Below are positions 49,440 to 59,640 of a DNA stretch of 64,000 nt, one piece after another. The stretch spans positions 62,001-126,000 of the forward strand of contig JAUSLJ010000029.1 of assembly GCA_030646715.1 (NCBI GenBank), given 5' to 3'. This stretch comes from Agitococcus sp. (lineage in GTDB: Bacteria > Pseudomonadota > Gammaproteobacteria > Pseudomonadales > Moraxellaceae). Positions within the stretch are counted from its first letter, which is position 1; each line of letters begins with the position of its first letter. The position numbers and the translations under genes were made by a program. Below the pieces are notes generated by a model that worked only from the letters and a program-made list of their open reading frames with translations, did not search any database and was not told the origin of the DNA.

Positions 49440-52400
49440 TTATGCAGCGGCCAACGCTGCGGCTTGCTCGACATTAACAGACACTAAGCGCGAAACACCA
49501 GGTTCGTGCATCGTGACTCCCATTAACTGCTGTGCCATCGACATAGCAATTTTATTATGTGTAATATAAATAAACTGTACCTGCTGCGCCATTTCTTCAA
49601 CTAAGCGACAAAAGCGTGCAACATTGGCATCGTCTAATGGTGCATCAACTTCATCTAATAAACAAAATGGTGCAGGATTTAATTGAAAGATAGCAAAAAC
49701 TAATGCTAATGCTGTGAGCGCCTTCTCACCGCCAGATAATAAATGAATTGTCGCATTTTTTTTACCTGGAGGACGTGCGGTAATACTCACTCCGCTAGTT
49801 AAAGTATCTTCGCCAACTAATTGTAATGAGGCCATCCCGCCACCAAAAACTTTTGGAAATAAATGTTGCAGACCTTCATTAACCCGATTAAAGGTATCCA
49901 TAAATAAGGTGCGCGTTTCTTTATCAATATGTTTAATCGCGCTTTCCAGTTTTTCTAAAGCATCTTCTAAATCTTTAATTTGACCATCTAAATAATTTTT
50001 ACGTTCTGCTTGTTGGGCATATTCATCAATGGCCGCTAGATTAATCGCGCCTAATCGACTTATTTTATTTGCCAATTGCTCTAAACGCAGTTGCCATGTA
50101 TTTTCATCTATATTTTCGGCCAATGGCTCAGTCAAGATACTGACATCGGCATTCATTTCTTGTAATTGACTTAACAGATGACTTTGATGCGCGGAAACCT
50201 GTTGCCATGACAAACGATTCGCTTCTAATTGTTGACGCAATGGTTCGATACTGAAAGTAATTTGTTGGCGTTGTAACTCTAATTGCCGATAATGCTGCGT
50301 CACGGTATTTAAGGTAGCTTTCACTTCTTGTAACTGACTTTCAGCCTGCAAACTTTCTTCAATATAACTTTCCAATAACAAACGTAACTCCGCAACTGGC
50401 TCCAACAACGTCTGCAAGCTAAATACCAAGTCTTCTTGTTGCTGTGCTAAATGCGCTAAATGCTGTTCATGACGTTGCCGATTTTGGCTTAACGCTAATT
50501 GTCTGGTCTGCAAACTTTGTACCCGTAACGCTAATTGATGACTGCGTTGACGTGTTTGCTGGACATTCTGACGAGTGTGCTGCACGTCCAAACGTGTTGC
50601 CTCGCGCTTGGCTTGTAAGTCTTCGTTGGCATATTGCTGCGCTTGTAAAGACTCTAAATGCGTTTCTAGATTTAAACGGGCTTCGGCAAGGGTTTCGGTA
50701 TCATTTTCGGCTTGATGGGCTAATTCAACTAACTCTTGACGAATTCGCTGTGCTTGCAATTGCGTTTGCGTTAATTGCGTTTGCAGTTTGCCGAGCTTCG
50801 CCTGTTCTAAGCCGCGCTCTTGCAAGTGCAAAGATAATTGCCGCTGCACTTGCAAACGCTCTTGTTCCATCTGTTGTTGCTGTTGATTGACCAAAGTTTG
50901 CGATTCTTGGATAGTCACTAGCTCTTGCTGTAATTGCTCAAGCCGATGCTGTAAGTCTGCCAAAATCGTTTGTCGTGTTAACACGCTGTCTTCGGCCTTT
51001 TTGCCCACTACTTTTAGCCAATGTTTACCCAGCCAAAAGCCATCTTGGGTAATGAGAGATTCGCCAGCCGCTAAACCCTGACGTTGGTTTAAAGCCTCCG
51101 CCAATGAGGCGCAATATTTGACACCGACCACTAACTCTTGGCCAAAACGCGACAACAATTTGCTCGCTAAAAACTCTGGTGTCGCTGCCAAGCTATTATC
51201 TTGCTCCAAGAAAATAACTGAAGGGCTATCAGCCAAATTAATCACTGATAAATCTTCAACAACAACCGCTTTAATAGCATCACCCAAAACGGTTTCAACT
51301 AATGACTCAAAACCCAATTCTACCTGCAGCACTTCGGCTAAACGAGCGTTGGTGGCTAATTGTTGCGTTTGTAGCCAACGATTCTGTTGTTGATTGTCTA
51401 AACCCAAAGCCGCTTGTTGCAAGGCTTTTAACGCGGATTCTTGTCCCTGTGCTTGTTGCTTTTGGCTATTTAGTTGATGAGCCGTCTGTTGTAATTGTTG
51501 CGAGCGTTGATTTGCTTCACCAATACGCTCACTTAACTGCTCAAGATGCTGCTGCTCATCTTGCAAGCTAAGGTCTAATGCCGCGAGGATTTCTTGCTGT
51601 ATCGCCACTTCATCCAATAACCCATCGGTGGCAAACTGTCCCATCTCATTGGCTAGACGTTGCTGCCGCTCTTGCAGACGTAATAAAGCCTGTTCTAAAG
51701 TTTGAATACGGTTTTGCCACAACTGAACTTGTGTCGTCGTTTGCGCGTTTTCACGTTGTTGCGCTTCAACATACTGCTGTTGACTCAGTAAAGCCAACTC
51801 CGCTGTTTCTAGACGTAAACATTGCTCTTCAAGTGCAGCTTCCAACTCCTCTTGCTCAGGCAATACTAACGCCAACTCGTCGGCTAATAATTGCGACTCT
51901 TGAGCATCTTGCTCACCTTCTTTTACGGCTTGTTGTTGCCGTAACAGCATCGCTTGTTGTTGCTGCAATAATTGCTGATGACGCTGCTGTTGATATTGAA
52001 TTTGTTGTTCGGTTTGGCTGATGGTATTTTTAATACCATAGACACGATTTTGCGCTTCATGCAAAGCGGCATGACTATTGGCTTCTTTGTCGCGCTCGGC
52101 AATAAGCACGGATTCTAGTTGCTGTTGATTATTTAATGCTTCAGCCAATTGCGCGGCTTGTTGCTGTATTAATAGCTCATACTGAGAAACTTGTTGCTGA
52201 TGCGTTTGCCAACGACGCGCCAGTAATTCAATTTTAGTTTGTCGCTCTTCGGTTTTTAAAGTGCGATATTTTTCGGCAGCATCGGCTTGTTTTTGCAAGT
52301 GGCTTAATTGGCGTGTTAACTCTTCACGAATATCATATAAACGCGCCAAATTATCACGAGTATTGCTTAAACGAGTTTCTGTTTCTTTACGGCGTTCTTT

Positions 52401-52919
52401 ATAACGAGAAATACCTGCTGCCTCTTCAATATAAACACGCAGCTCTTCTGGGCGAGCTTCAATTAAACGAGAAATCATACCCTGTTCAATAATGGCGTAA
52501 GAACGAGGTCCTAAACCTGTTCCTAAAAAAATATCGGTAATATCTTTACGACGACAACGACTACTGTTTAAAAAATAATCTGATTTACCATCACGATTAA
52601 CTTGGCGACGTACCGCTATTTCGGCATATTGAGCATATTCACCGCCCAAAGTACCATCACCATTATCAAAAATCAGTTCAATACTGGCTTGGCCTACAGG
52701 TTTACGACTGGTTGAACCATTAAAAATAACATCTGCCATCGACTCGCCACGTAAATAACGCGCAGACGACTCCCCCATTACCCAACGAACGGCATCAATA
52801 ATATTGGATTTACCACAACCATTCGGCCCAACAATCGCAGATAAATTACTGGGAAAGGGTACGGTTGTCGCGTCCACAAATGATTTAAAACCCGCCAATT
52901 TAATACTTTTAAGGCGCAT
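49440..52919 (-). CDS. smc: Chromosome partition protein SMC
   Basis: SMC forms ATP-driven rings that fold and segregate the chromosome with ScpA and ScpB. Walker A GPNGCGKS is at residues 31-38, the ABC signature LSGGEKAL at about 1061, and Walker B FCLLDEVDAPLDD follows near 1090. Long Gln/Glu/Leu-rich coiled coils flank a hinge near residues ~500-640 (VLQVELGFESLVETVLGDAIKAVVVED and FGQELVVGVKYCASLAEALN). Length (1159 aa) is typical. The gene lies between gntR and zipA-ligA, as in pseudomonads. Confidence 0.98.
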   Translation of the reverse strand: MRLKSIKLAGFKSFVDATTVPFPSNLSAIVGPNGCGKSNIIDAVRWVMGESSARYLRGESMADVIFNGSTSRKPVGQASIELIFDNGDGTLGGEYAQYAEIAVRRQVNRDGKSDYFLNSSRCRRKDITDIFLGTGLGPRSYAIIEQGMISRLIEARPEELRVYIEEAAGISRYKERRKETETRLSNTRDNLARLYDIREELTRQLSHLQKQADAAEKYRTLKTEERQTKIELLARRWQTHQQQVSQYELLIQQQAAQLAEALNNQQQLESVLIAERDKEANSHAALHEAQNRVYGIKNTISQTEQQIQYQQQRHQQLLQQQQAMLLRQQQAVKEGEQDAQESQLLADELALVLPEQEELEAALEEQCLRLETAELALLSQQQYVEAQQRENAQTTTQVQLWQNRIQTLEQALLRLQERQQRLANEMGQFATDGLLDEVAIQQEILAALDLSLQDEQQHLEQLSERIGEANQRSQQLQQTAHQLNSQKQQAQGQESALKALQQAALGLDNQQQNRWLQTQQLATNARLAEVLQVELGFESLVETVLGDAIKAVVVEDLSVINLADSPSVIFLEQDNSLAATPEFLASKLLSRFGQELVVGVKYCASLAEALNQRQGLAAGESLITQDGFWLGKHWLKVVGKKAEDSVLTRQTILADLQHRLEQLQQELVTIQESQTLVNQQQQQMEQERLQVQRQLSLHLQERGLEQAKLGKLQTQLTQTQLQAQRIRQELVELAHQAENDTETLAEARLNLETHLESLQAQQYANEDLQAKREATRLDVQHTRQNVQQTRQRSHQLALRVQSLQTRQLALSQNRQRHEQHLAHLAQQQEDLVFSLQTLLEPVAELRLLLESYIEESLQAESQLQEVKATLNTVTQHYRQLELQRQQITFSIEPLRQQLEANRLSWQQVSAHQSHLLSQLQEMNADVSILTEPLAENIDENTWQLRLEQLANKISRLGAINLAAIDEYAQQAERKNYLDGQIKDLEDALEKLESAIKHIDKETRTLFMDTFNRVNEGLQHLFPKVFGGGMASLQLVGEDTLTSGVSITARPPGKKNATIHLLSGGEKALTALALVFAIFQLNPAPFCLLDEVDAPLDDANVARFCRLVEEMAQQVQFIYITHNKIAMSMAQQLMGVTMHEPGVSRLVSVNVEQAAALAAA

Positions 52920-53081
52920 GGTCGTGTAATGTTATTTAAAATAGGCACGAAAAATTCCCTGACCAAAACCGCTTACATTTCAAGAAGAAAACAAAGCTCT
53001 GCCCGATCCCTTATAGAGCAAGTTGCAAATTCTATCGGAAATAAAAAGCAGTCCAGCGGGAAATTGCAACAAAATATGACA

Positions 53082-53113
53082 AAACACCCATTAAATAACA
53101 TTAATGGATGTTT
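53082..53113 (-). terminator. Possible terminator behind the gntR gene
   Basis: AAACACCCATTAA (53082-53094) and TTAATGGATGTTT (53101-53113) form a 13-bp stem with one mismatch and a six-base loop. On the minus strand the following bases are TTGTCATATTTTG, a broken U-rich tail. It lies 71 bases behind the gntR stop, inside the 265-base gap before smc. Confidence 0.4.
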
Positions 53114-53184
53114 AATTGAAATTAATATGATGAAAATCACTATCTAGATATGAGCGACTTTCCCTATTACATAATAAGGTTCGA

Positions 53185-53880
53185 CTAGCGTTTTGAGCGT
53201 TGCGCCCACGCTAATTCTATTTGCTTCATTCTCGCCAAAGAGTCCAACACTAAATTGCGTAAATGACAGGAAAAATCATCAACTAATAACGCGGCTTGTT
53301 CGCCTTTACGCATTAAAATCGCTTCAACAATGCCTTTAAAGAAGTTATGTGCTTCCTGTAATTCGCGTTTATTGGTATGTAATGCTAAATAATAGCTACG
53401 CTGTAATGCGGGCTGTAAATCCTCTAGCATTTCTTCAATATAAGGATTTAACGCAAAACGATAACCCATGCGAAAAAAGGCAAATGAGCCTTCATAAAAG
53501 CCCTCAATATCGCCTTCACGAGCTAATCCCTGTAAATGATCTAATAATGAAGTAAAACCTTCGACATCGGTTTGTCGCCAACTATCCGCCGCACGACGGG
53601 CAATAACAGTTAATAACAAAGCTAATATTTCAAAGAGGCTTTTAATTTGTTGTGCTGACATTTCTGCAACCACAGCACCGCGACGAGGATAAATATTAAT
53701 TAAATGACGGCGTTCTAACAGCAGTAACGCTTCACGCACTGAGCCACGGCTGACATTTAACTCTTTAGCTATTCTTAACTCTTGAATGCGCTCTCCCTCG
53801 ACCAAATCACCTGTCACAATTTGCCGTCCAACATGACGCGCAATTTGCTCGGCTAGACTTTCCGCTGCTTTAAAGGTCAT
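53185..53880 (-). CDS. GntR-family transcriptional regulator (FadR/FCD type)
   Basis: Residues ~10-75 form the GntR winged helix (EQIARHVGRQIVTGDLVEGERIQELRIAKELNVSRGSVREALLLLERRHLINIYPRRGAVVAEM). Residues ~85-220 form the all-helical FCD ligand-binding domain (FEILALLLTVIARRAADSWR, FYEGSFAFFRMGYRFALNPYIEEMLEDLQPALQRSYYLALHTNKRELQEAHNFFKGIVEAI). The His residues that usually bind a metal in FCD proteins are only partly evident. A GntR gene upstream of smc is a conserved arrangement in pseudomonads. Ligand and targets are unknown. Confidence 0.93.
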   Translation of the reverse strand: MTFKAAESLAEQIARHVGRQIVTGDLVEGERIQELRIAKELNVSRGSVREALLLLERRHLINIYPRRGAVVAEMSAQQIKSLFEILALLLTVIARRAADSWRQTDVEGFTSLLDHLQGLAREGDIEGFYEGSFAFFRMGYRFALNPYIEEMLEDLQPALQRSYYLALHTNKRELQEAHNFFKGIVEAILMRKGEQAALLVDDFSCHLRNLVLDSLARMKQIELAWAQRSKR

Positions 53881-54073
53881 GGCTCACCCGTTTCGATACT
53901 CATGATGTGATTTCCCGCAGAATCCTAACATGAGCCCTCTTTAAGCCAACGCTCATATTGTCTTACAATCCGACTTTTAGCACTTTCATTGACTATACTA
54001 CTACGCTTATGGCCTGCTGTAGACTGTTAAATCAACTATCTCAGGGTAAAGTGATTAGATCTGCGATAGGGAT

Positions 54074-57000
54074 TTAATTAGCATTAACACTGACCGTGGA
54101 AACAACCGTCTGTTTATCGTTCACTTTGCCTGCTTCTGGCTCTAAAACAAACACTCTGGCCTCGTCGATATGTAGCTTATCAATTAACTGCGTACGCATG
54201 GCTTTTGCACGGTCTAAGGCTAATTGGCGCAAGTCACCTGCCGACACGTCTTGTAAATCAATTAGTTGATTTCTTAATGCCAAACGATAATTTTCAACAT
54301 CCAAAACTAGCTTTTCTTTAGCCTCTTTATTTGCGACTGGTTTCAGTTGCAATACACGTTGCTGTTTTAATAACTCAGAACCTTTAGCTTCAACATATAA
54401 AGCTTCTAACACAGAAAGTTCTTGGCTGCCCTTAGCCATACGTTGATTCAAGACATGACTGAATTTTGCATTTTTCAGTGCTTGAGCATCCGCCACTTCA
54501 TCAAAAACGGCTCGCAAATCCAAACGTAAACTAGGACGTTTGTTTAAAGCATCTGCAATGGTCGTTAGTTTGGTTATCACTTCATTACTTAGCTCGGCTT
54601 GTCCGACGGTAAACGCCATGCTGTCCATGTCCTCACCACCACCTACCAAACCTGCAATAAAACGAAAAGGCGCGGTAGCCACCTTAGTGACGACGTTAAC
54701 AATCGCCTGCCAAACAATCGGCGCAATTCGAAACTGAGGGTCGTCCAAACTGCCCGTAATCGGAATATCTAAGTCTATGACACCATTACTATCTTTTAAT
54801 AAAGCAATCGCCAAACGAATGGGTAGGTTTTTAGCCTCGGGGCTATCAACTCGCTCACCTAAGGTTAACTGATTGAGAACGATTTTATTGGTGGCCACTA
54901 ATTGGCGGTTAGCGACCTTATAATTCAAATCTAAGGATAATTTGCCTTTATCAATACGATAACCCGCAAACTTAGATGAATACGGTGTCAGTGTCGTCAA
55001 TTCAAGATTGTCAAACTTCACGCTCATATCGGTATTTTTATCAGGACTAAAAGGATTGAGTGCGCCTTTAATAGTCGCTTTACCATATTGGTCAACTCGC
55101 CCTTGCAAGCTGACTTGTGCATGACTATTGGCGGCTGTTGAAATGCCACGAATATCACCATTCAAGCCTTGAATACCTGTAGCAAATTGCGGTGTCAGCG
55201 TTAAATCGGCAAATAACATGGCGCCATTACTCACAATCGCTTTATCAATCTGGATCGGAATTGCTGCCGTTGGATTGGCTAACGCGGGTTTAACTGTCAC
55301 CGCTTGGCTATTTTTAGTAATACCTTCTTTAGAGACACTTTCTTTGGCTATAATCTGCTCTAAATTAATCGTCTTGTCGGGAGCAATGATGATGCGACTG
55401 AAGGGTTGATCGGCACGAACTTCTTTAATACGCAAGCTCATCGGTGATAGCTGCCACGTCATACCTGATGCCACTAGACGCTTCCATGCTAAAAAGCGTT
55501 CATTGAGCTTTAAGTCGTTAGCAGCAAAATCATTTACGCCGACCGCCCCGACAAAAGTCGCTTGTGGTTTGGGCTGTTGTTGAAAGTGAATATTGCCATC
55601 AACATCCAAATTACCACTTTCTAGCTTGAGCAAAGCGACATCTTTTAAATAGGCAGCAAACGGAGGCAAAACTAATTTATTGATCGTGAGTTTGGCATCA
55701 ACAGACAGAGGAGCTTCTTGCAATTGACCCACAACACGCATCTCACCTCCTGTACCAAGACGCAGGTCAGCATCTAATTGATGGGGCTTTTTCAGGTCTA
55801 ATTCTGGATTAACCGTTACCTGCTTTAGTGTTACTTGCTCTTTAAAAACAGGTTGTTGCTCTTGGTCTTCGGCATGAATGACAAAATCATTGATGGCCAC
55901 TTCCCCTAAGTGATAACTCATTGCTGGAGAAGAAGTGACTGGTTGTTGCTTGAGCGTTGATGGCTGCGTGGCACGTGTCAACAAGGGTGTTAGCTCTTGC
56001 TGCCAATTATTTTGCCCATTTTTAAGCCGATGTAAATTAGCCTCGCCACCCATCAGGGCAATTCGCCCCGTATTAAGGCTATTTTTTTCAATACGAAAGT
56101 TATTTATATTTAATAATGGCAACTGCAATAAACTTTGTGTTTGTCCTGCTAAGGCAATTTGATGCGCACTAAAAGCTTTTAAACTCAACACATCTGAAGA
56201 CTGTTGCCACAAACCTTCCGTTAATGAGGCTTCCTGCATAGACAAAATTTTACGTTTTGTTTGACTATCTTCAACCTCTGGATTTTGGATCAACACGCGA
56301 GCAAACATTGCTTCTGTTTGTGGCCATTGTCCGCGCAACTGAGCTAATTCAAGCTGTTTAAACCGATAATTAAAGGGTTGAGATGTTTTGTTTTGCGCCT
56401 GAAAATTACGCAAGACAATATGCCCTTGTGCTAAATTAAATTGCGATGCTTCATCGGCTATTTGTAATTGATAATCTGCCGAGAAATCGAACTCACCTTG
56501 ACTAATATTGATAGGTAATAGTTCAGCAAAATAATTGGCAGGTGTAGCCAATTGCAAATTCTCAATACTAAAATGTCCTTGCGAGCGAATGGGTTGTAAA
56601 CCGACTTTACCTTGCCAAGTGAATTTTTCGTGTTTAGCCGTTTGCGCCGAAAATTGATAATTTCCTTCATTACCCGCCAATGAACTCATGTTGTACAAAG
56701 TGAGATTAAAATTATTTATGTGACTGCTAAATGGCTGCGAGCGGCTTTCATCTAACACCTTAAAATTGGCATTATGAACACCCAACATAGCCAATTGCCA
56801 AGCCATACTTTCTGACGGTTCTTCTTTTTCTGGTGGAATAAGTTGGAGTAAATTTAACTGGCCTGCTTTATCTAAATGGACATTAACATAAGGCTGTTGA
56901 ATATCCAGTTCATCGAGCCAAATACGTTGCTGCCATAACGATAACAAAAAACTGGCATTGATATAAATGTGTTGAGCGGAAACTAACACTTCACCCAAAG

Positions 57001-57235
57001 GCTGTTTTACTTGTATGCCGTCTATTTTCAGTGCCAGATTAAGCGGATTGATTTCAATATGATCTATCTGCAATTCAAGGTGCAACTCATTTTCAACATA
57101 TTCTTGAGCAAACTTAATCGCCAACGACGGCAGAGCCAAAAAACCTAAGGCACTATAAAGAGCAAATACTGTCCCCAAACCCAATAAGCGTTTTTTATTT
57201 TTTGTGCTGATAGATTTTTTTGGTGCGCCAGTCAT
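54074..57235 (-). CDS. Large AsmA-like protein with DUF748 domains
   Basis: A 1053-residue envelope protein with one N-terminal membrane segment (RLLGLGTVFALYSALGFLALPSLAIKFA) and a very long beta-strand-rich remainder of the AsmA/DUF748 type. Examples are LHLELQIDHIEINPLNLALKIDGIQVKQPLGEVLVSAQHIYINASF and the later LPIRLAIALLKDSNGVIDLDIPITGSLDDPQFRIAPIVWQAIVNVVTKVATAPF. Large proteins of this group are thought to span the periplasm and move lipids or help outer-membrane assembly. The C-terminal ~120 residues are helical and contain an OmpA-like pattern (LRLDLRAVFDEVADAQALKNAK). The ATG at 57235 with GAGA upstream is preferred over the TTG at 57283. Confidence 0.88.
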   Translation of the reverse strand: MTGAPKKSISTKNKKRLLGLGTVFALYSALGFLALPSLAIKFAQEYVENELHLELQIDHIEINPLNLALKIDGIQVKQPLGEVLVSAQHIYINASFLLSLWQQRIWLDELDIQQPYVNVHLDKAGQLNLLQLIPPEKEEPSESMAWQLAMLGVHNANFKVLDESRSQPFSSHINNFNLTLYNMSSLAGNEGNYQFSAQTAKHEKFTWQGKVGLQPIRSQGHFSIENLQLATPANYFAELLPINISQGEFDFSADYQLQIADEASQFNLAQGHIVLRNFQAQNKTSQPFNYRFKQLELAQLRGQWPQTEAMFARVLIQNPEVEDSQTKRKILSMQEASLTEGLWQQSSDVLSLKAFSAHQIALAGQTQSLLQLPLLNINNFRIEKNSLNTGRIALMGGEANLHRLKNGQNNWQQELTPLLTRATQPSTLKQQPVTSSPAMSYHLGEVAINDFVIHAEDQEQQPVFKEQVTLKQVTVNPELDLKKPHQLDADLRLGTGGEMRVVGQLQEAPLSVDAKLTINKLVLPPFAAYLKDVALLKLESGNLDVDGNIHFQQQPKPQATFVGAVGVNDFAANDLKLNERFLAWKRLVASGMTWQLSPMSLRIKEVRADQPFSRIIIAPDKTINLEQIIAKESVSKEGITKNSQAVTVKPALANPTAAIPIQIDKAIVSNGAMLFADLTLTPQFATGIQGLNGDIRGISTAANSHAQVSLQGRVDQYGKATIKGALNPFSPDKNTDMSVKFDNLELTTLTPYSSKFAGYRIDKGKLSLDLNYKVANRQLVATNKIVLNQLTLGERVDSPEAKNLPIRLAIALLKDSNGVIDLDIPITGSLDDPQFRIAPIVWQAIVNVVTKVATAPFRFIAGLVGGGEDMDSMAFTVGQAELSNEVITKLTTIADALNKRPSLRLDLRAVFDEVADAQALKNAKFSHVLNQRMAKGSQELSVLEALYVEAKGSELLKQQRVLQLKPVANKEAKEKLVLDVENYRLALRNQLIDLQDVSAGDLRQLALDRAKAMRTQLIDKLHIDEARVFVLEPEAGKVNDKQTVVSTVSVNAN

Positions 57236-57374
57236 CGTGAATGTCTCTAAATGATTTATTTTATACAAAGCTATTCTAACCAAAAAAACAGGCTTATCAC
57301 TAAAACCTACTGTCGATATAGATAAAAAGCATTTTAGTTATATAGCCAGTCTTGGTATTCTTCTCACCTCAAAA

Positions 57375-57410
57375 AAGAGCGAGCTTAAAACCTTGTTTTA
57401 AGCCGCTCTT
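57375..57410 (+). promoter_or_regulatory. Long hairpin in the cysI leader with an SD-complementary loop
   Basis: AAGAGCGAGCTTAAAAC (57375-57391) and GTTTTAAGCCGCTCTT (57395-57410) form a 16-bp stem with one bulged A and a three-base loop. The apical CCTTG (57391-57395) is complementary to CAAGG at 57432-57436, the ribosome site of cysI. On the minus strand the same hairpin is followed by six T, so it could also stop antisense transcription between the divergent genes. Confidence 0.5.
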
Positions 57411-57439
57411 CACCCTCTTTTAAAGAAAGTGCAAGGCTT

Positions 57440-59092
57440 ATGTATCAATACGATGCTTACGATCAAAAAATCGTTGACCAACGTGTCGCTCAATATCGCG
57501 ACCAGACTCAACGCTATTTAGCAGGCGAATTAAGTGACGACGAGTTTCGCCCTTTCCGCTTACAAAACGGTTTGTATGTGCAACGTTATGCGCCAATGTT
57601 ACGCGTTGCCATTCCTTACGGTATGTTGTCTAGCACTCAAGTGCGCGCTCTCGCAAGCATCGCCCGTCAATATGATAGAGGCTATGCGCATATTAGCACG
57701 CGCCAAAATATTCAATATAACTGGCCTGAATTACCCACTGTGCCCGATATTTTGGCCGATTTAGCGAAAGTACAAATGCACGCTATTCAAACAAGTGGCA
57801 ACTGTATTCGTAATACCACCACCGACCAATTTGCAGGTGTTGTTGCAGGCGAAATTATTGATCCACGCCCTACTTGCGAACTCATTCGTCAGTGGTCTAC
57901 TTTTCATCCTGAGTTTGCTTTTTTACCACGCAAATTCAAAATTGCCGTCAATGCTCATCCCGATGTCGATCGCGCAGCAACAGCCGTGCACGATATTGGC
58001 GTTTATATTGTCAAAAATAACGAAGGTGAGATTGGTTATAAAATTTTAGTCGGTGGTGGTTTAGGCCGTACACCGATTATTGGCTCGGTGATTCGTGAGT
58101 TTTTGCCTCAAGCAGAGTTAATTGCCTATTTAGAAGCCGTGTTGCGCGTCTATAACTTGTATGGCCGTCGTGACAATAAATACAAAGCACGTATCAAGAT
58201 TCTCGTCAAAGCACTCACACCTGCGGTATTTGCCGAAAAAGTTGAAGCGGAGTTTGCATTTACTAACACCGAAGCGATGCGCGTACCAACCGAAGAATTA
58301 AACCGATTAGCCAGTTTCTTTACTGAGCCTGCTTATCAGAACCTCAGCGATAGTCCTGAGTCGCTTACTCAAGCCTTAAGTGACAACAAAGCCTTTGCTT
58401 TATGGTTTAGTCACAATACCCATGCCCATAAAAAAACTGGTTATCGTATTGTCACCCTGTCATTGAAAAAGACAGGGATTGCACCTGGCGATATCACTAG
58501 CGAACAAATGGACGCTGTAGCCAACTTAGCTGATCAATACAGCTTTGGCGAAATTCGCACCACCCACGAACAAAATATTGTTTTAGCAGATGTTGCTCAA
58601 GAGCAGTTGTTTAGCTTATGGCAACAACTGACAACATTGGGCTTTGCGACAGCAAATATTGGCTTTTTAACCAATATCATTTGCTGCCCTGGTGGTGATT
58701 TCTGCTCATTAGCGAATGCCAAGTCGATTCCTATTGCTGAACAGATTCAACGTCGTTTTGATGATCTGGAAGAAGTTTATAATCTAGGCGCACTTGATAT
58801 TAACATTTCGGGTTGTATGAATGCCTGCGGCCATCACCATGTGGGTCATATTGGTATTTTAGGTGTGGATAAAAAAGGCGCGGAATATTATCAAGTTTCT
58901 TTAGGTGGCAGTTCTGGCCACGATGCAAGTTTAGGTGACATTTTAGGCCCGTCTTTTGAAGCTGAAGAGATGGCGAACGTTATTGAAGAAGTCCTAAACG
59001 CGTACTTAGACAATCGTCAAGAAAACGAGCCTTTCTTACAAACTTACCGTCGTATTGGCATCGCCAAATTTAAGGAGCGTGTATATGCCTAA
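57440..59092 (+). CDS. cysI: Sulfite reductase hemoprotein (nitrite/sulfite reductase family)
   Basis: Siroheme [4Fe-4S] enzyme that reduces sulfite to sulfide for cysteine synthesis. The 550 residues contain two ferredoxin-like and two siroheme-binding halves. The cluster/siroheme Cys set is visible: C416 and C422 in CCPGGDFC, and C459 and C463 in GCMNACGHHH. The N-terminal half has QNGLYVQRYAPMLRVAIPYG and STRQNIQYNWPEL with the substrate-binding Arg residues of the family. AAGG precedes the ATG closely. The product overlaps the DUF934 gene by eight bases. The combination with DUF934 is the usual Pseudomonas-type sulfite reductase arrangement; the electron donor is not encoded nearby. Confidence 0.93.
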   Translation: MYQYDAYDQKIVDQRVAQYRDQTQRYLAGELSDDEFRPFRLQNGLYVQRYAPMLRVAIPYGMLSSTQVRALASIARQYDRGYAHISTRQNIQYNWPELPTVPDILADLAKVQMHAIQTSGNCIRNTTTDQFAGVVAGEIIDPRPTCELIRQWSTFHPEFAFLPRKFKIAVNAHPDVDRAATAVHDIGVYIVKNNEGEIGYKILVGGGLGRTPIIGSVIREFLPQAELIAYLEAVLRVYNLYGRRDNKYKARIKILVKALTPAVFAEKVEAEFAFTNTEAMRVPTEELNRLASFFTEPAYQNLSDSPESLTQALSDNKAFALWFSHNTHAHKKTGYRIVTLSLKKTGIAPGDITSEQMDAVANLADQYSFGEIRTTHEQNIVLADVAQEQLFSLWQQLTTLGFATANIGFLTNIICCPGGDFCSLANAKSIPIAEQIQRRFDDLEEVYNLGALDINISGCMNACGHHHVGHIGILGVDKKGAEYYQVSLGGSSGHDASLGDILGPSFEAEEMANVIEEVLNAYLDNRQENEPFLQTYRRIGIAKFKERVYA

Positions 59093-59573
59093 TATTATTA
59101 AAAACGGTGCGATTATTGAAGATACTTATCACGTCATCACCGAAGCGGGTGCTTTACCTGCTGCGGATATTATTGTCAGCCTTGATGTTTGGCTACAGCA
59201 ACGAGCAGAAGTTTTAGCTCATCCGCATAAAAAAGGCATTATGCTGAAGCCCGACCAACATCCAGAAACCATTGTGAATGATCTTGCACATCTCGACATC
59301 ATTGCTTTGGCTTTTCCTGCTTTTGCAGATGGTCGAGGCTATTCTTATGCGGTGTTATTACGCCAACGTTATGGTTTTAAAGGCGAGTTGCGAGCAACGG
59401 GCGATATTTTTAAAGACAATATATTTTATTTAAAACGCTGTGGCTTTGATAGTTTTGCCGTCCGTGCCGATAAAGATCTGCAAGTGGCATTACAAGGCTT
59501 GCAGGACTTTAGTGAATGCTACCAAGCAAGCACCGATGAAGGCACGCCGCTTTATCGTCGTCGTTTAGCTTAG
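59085..59573 (+). CDS. DUF934 protein associated with sulfite reduction
   Basis: A 162-residue soluble protein of the DUF934 family, found next to cysI/cysH in many Proteobacteria and thought to help sulfate assimilation; its reaction is not established. Family features are DIIVSLDVWLQQRAEVLAHPHKKGIMLKPDQHPETI, LDIIALAFPAFADGRGYSYAVLLRQRYGFKGELRATGDIFKDNIFYLKRCGFDSFAVR and a C-terminal YQASTDEGTPLYRRR. The ATG at 59085 is chosen because AAGGAG lies seven bases upstream; the frame is open from 59055. It overlaps the end of cysI and ends in a strong terminator. A cysH gene does not follow, so PAPS/APS reductase must be elsewhere. Confidence 0.92.
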   Translation: MPNIIKNGAIIEDTYHVITEAGALPAADIIVSLDVWLQQRAEVLAHPHKKGIMLKPDQHPETIVNDLAHLDIIALAFPAFADGRGYSYAVLLRQRYGFKGELRATGDIFKDNIFYLKRCGFDSFAVRADKDLQVALQGLQDFSECYQASTDEGTPLYRRRLA

Positions 59574-59587
59574 TATTTATTAAGCAT

Positions 59588-59619
59588 AAAAAAGCCGAAT
59601 ATTCATATTCGGCTTTTTT
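59588..59619. terminator. Bidirectional terminator between cysI-DUF934 and the FilF-like gene
   Basis: AAAAAAGCCGAATA, loop TTCA, TATTCGGCTTTTTT: an 8-bp perfect GC-containing stem flanked by six A and six T, so both strands have a U-run. It lies 14 bases after the DUF934 stop and 21 bases before the stop of the convergent lipoprotein gene. Confidence 0.96.
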
Positions 59620-59640
59620 ATTTGTATCAAGTTAACACTT

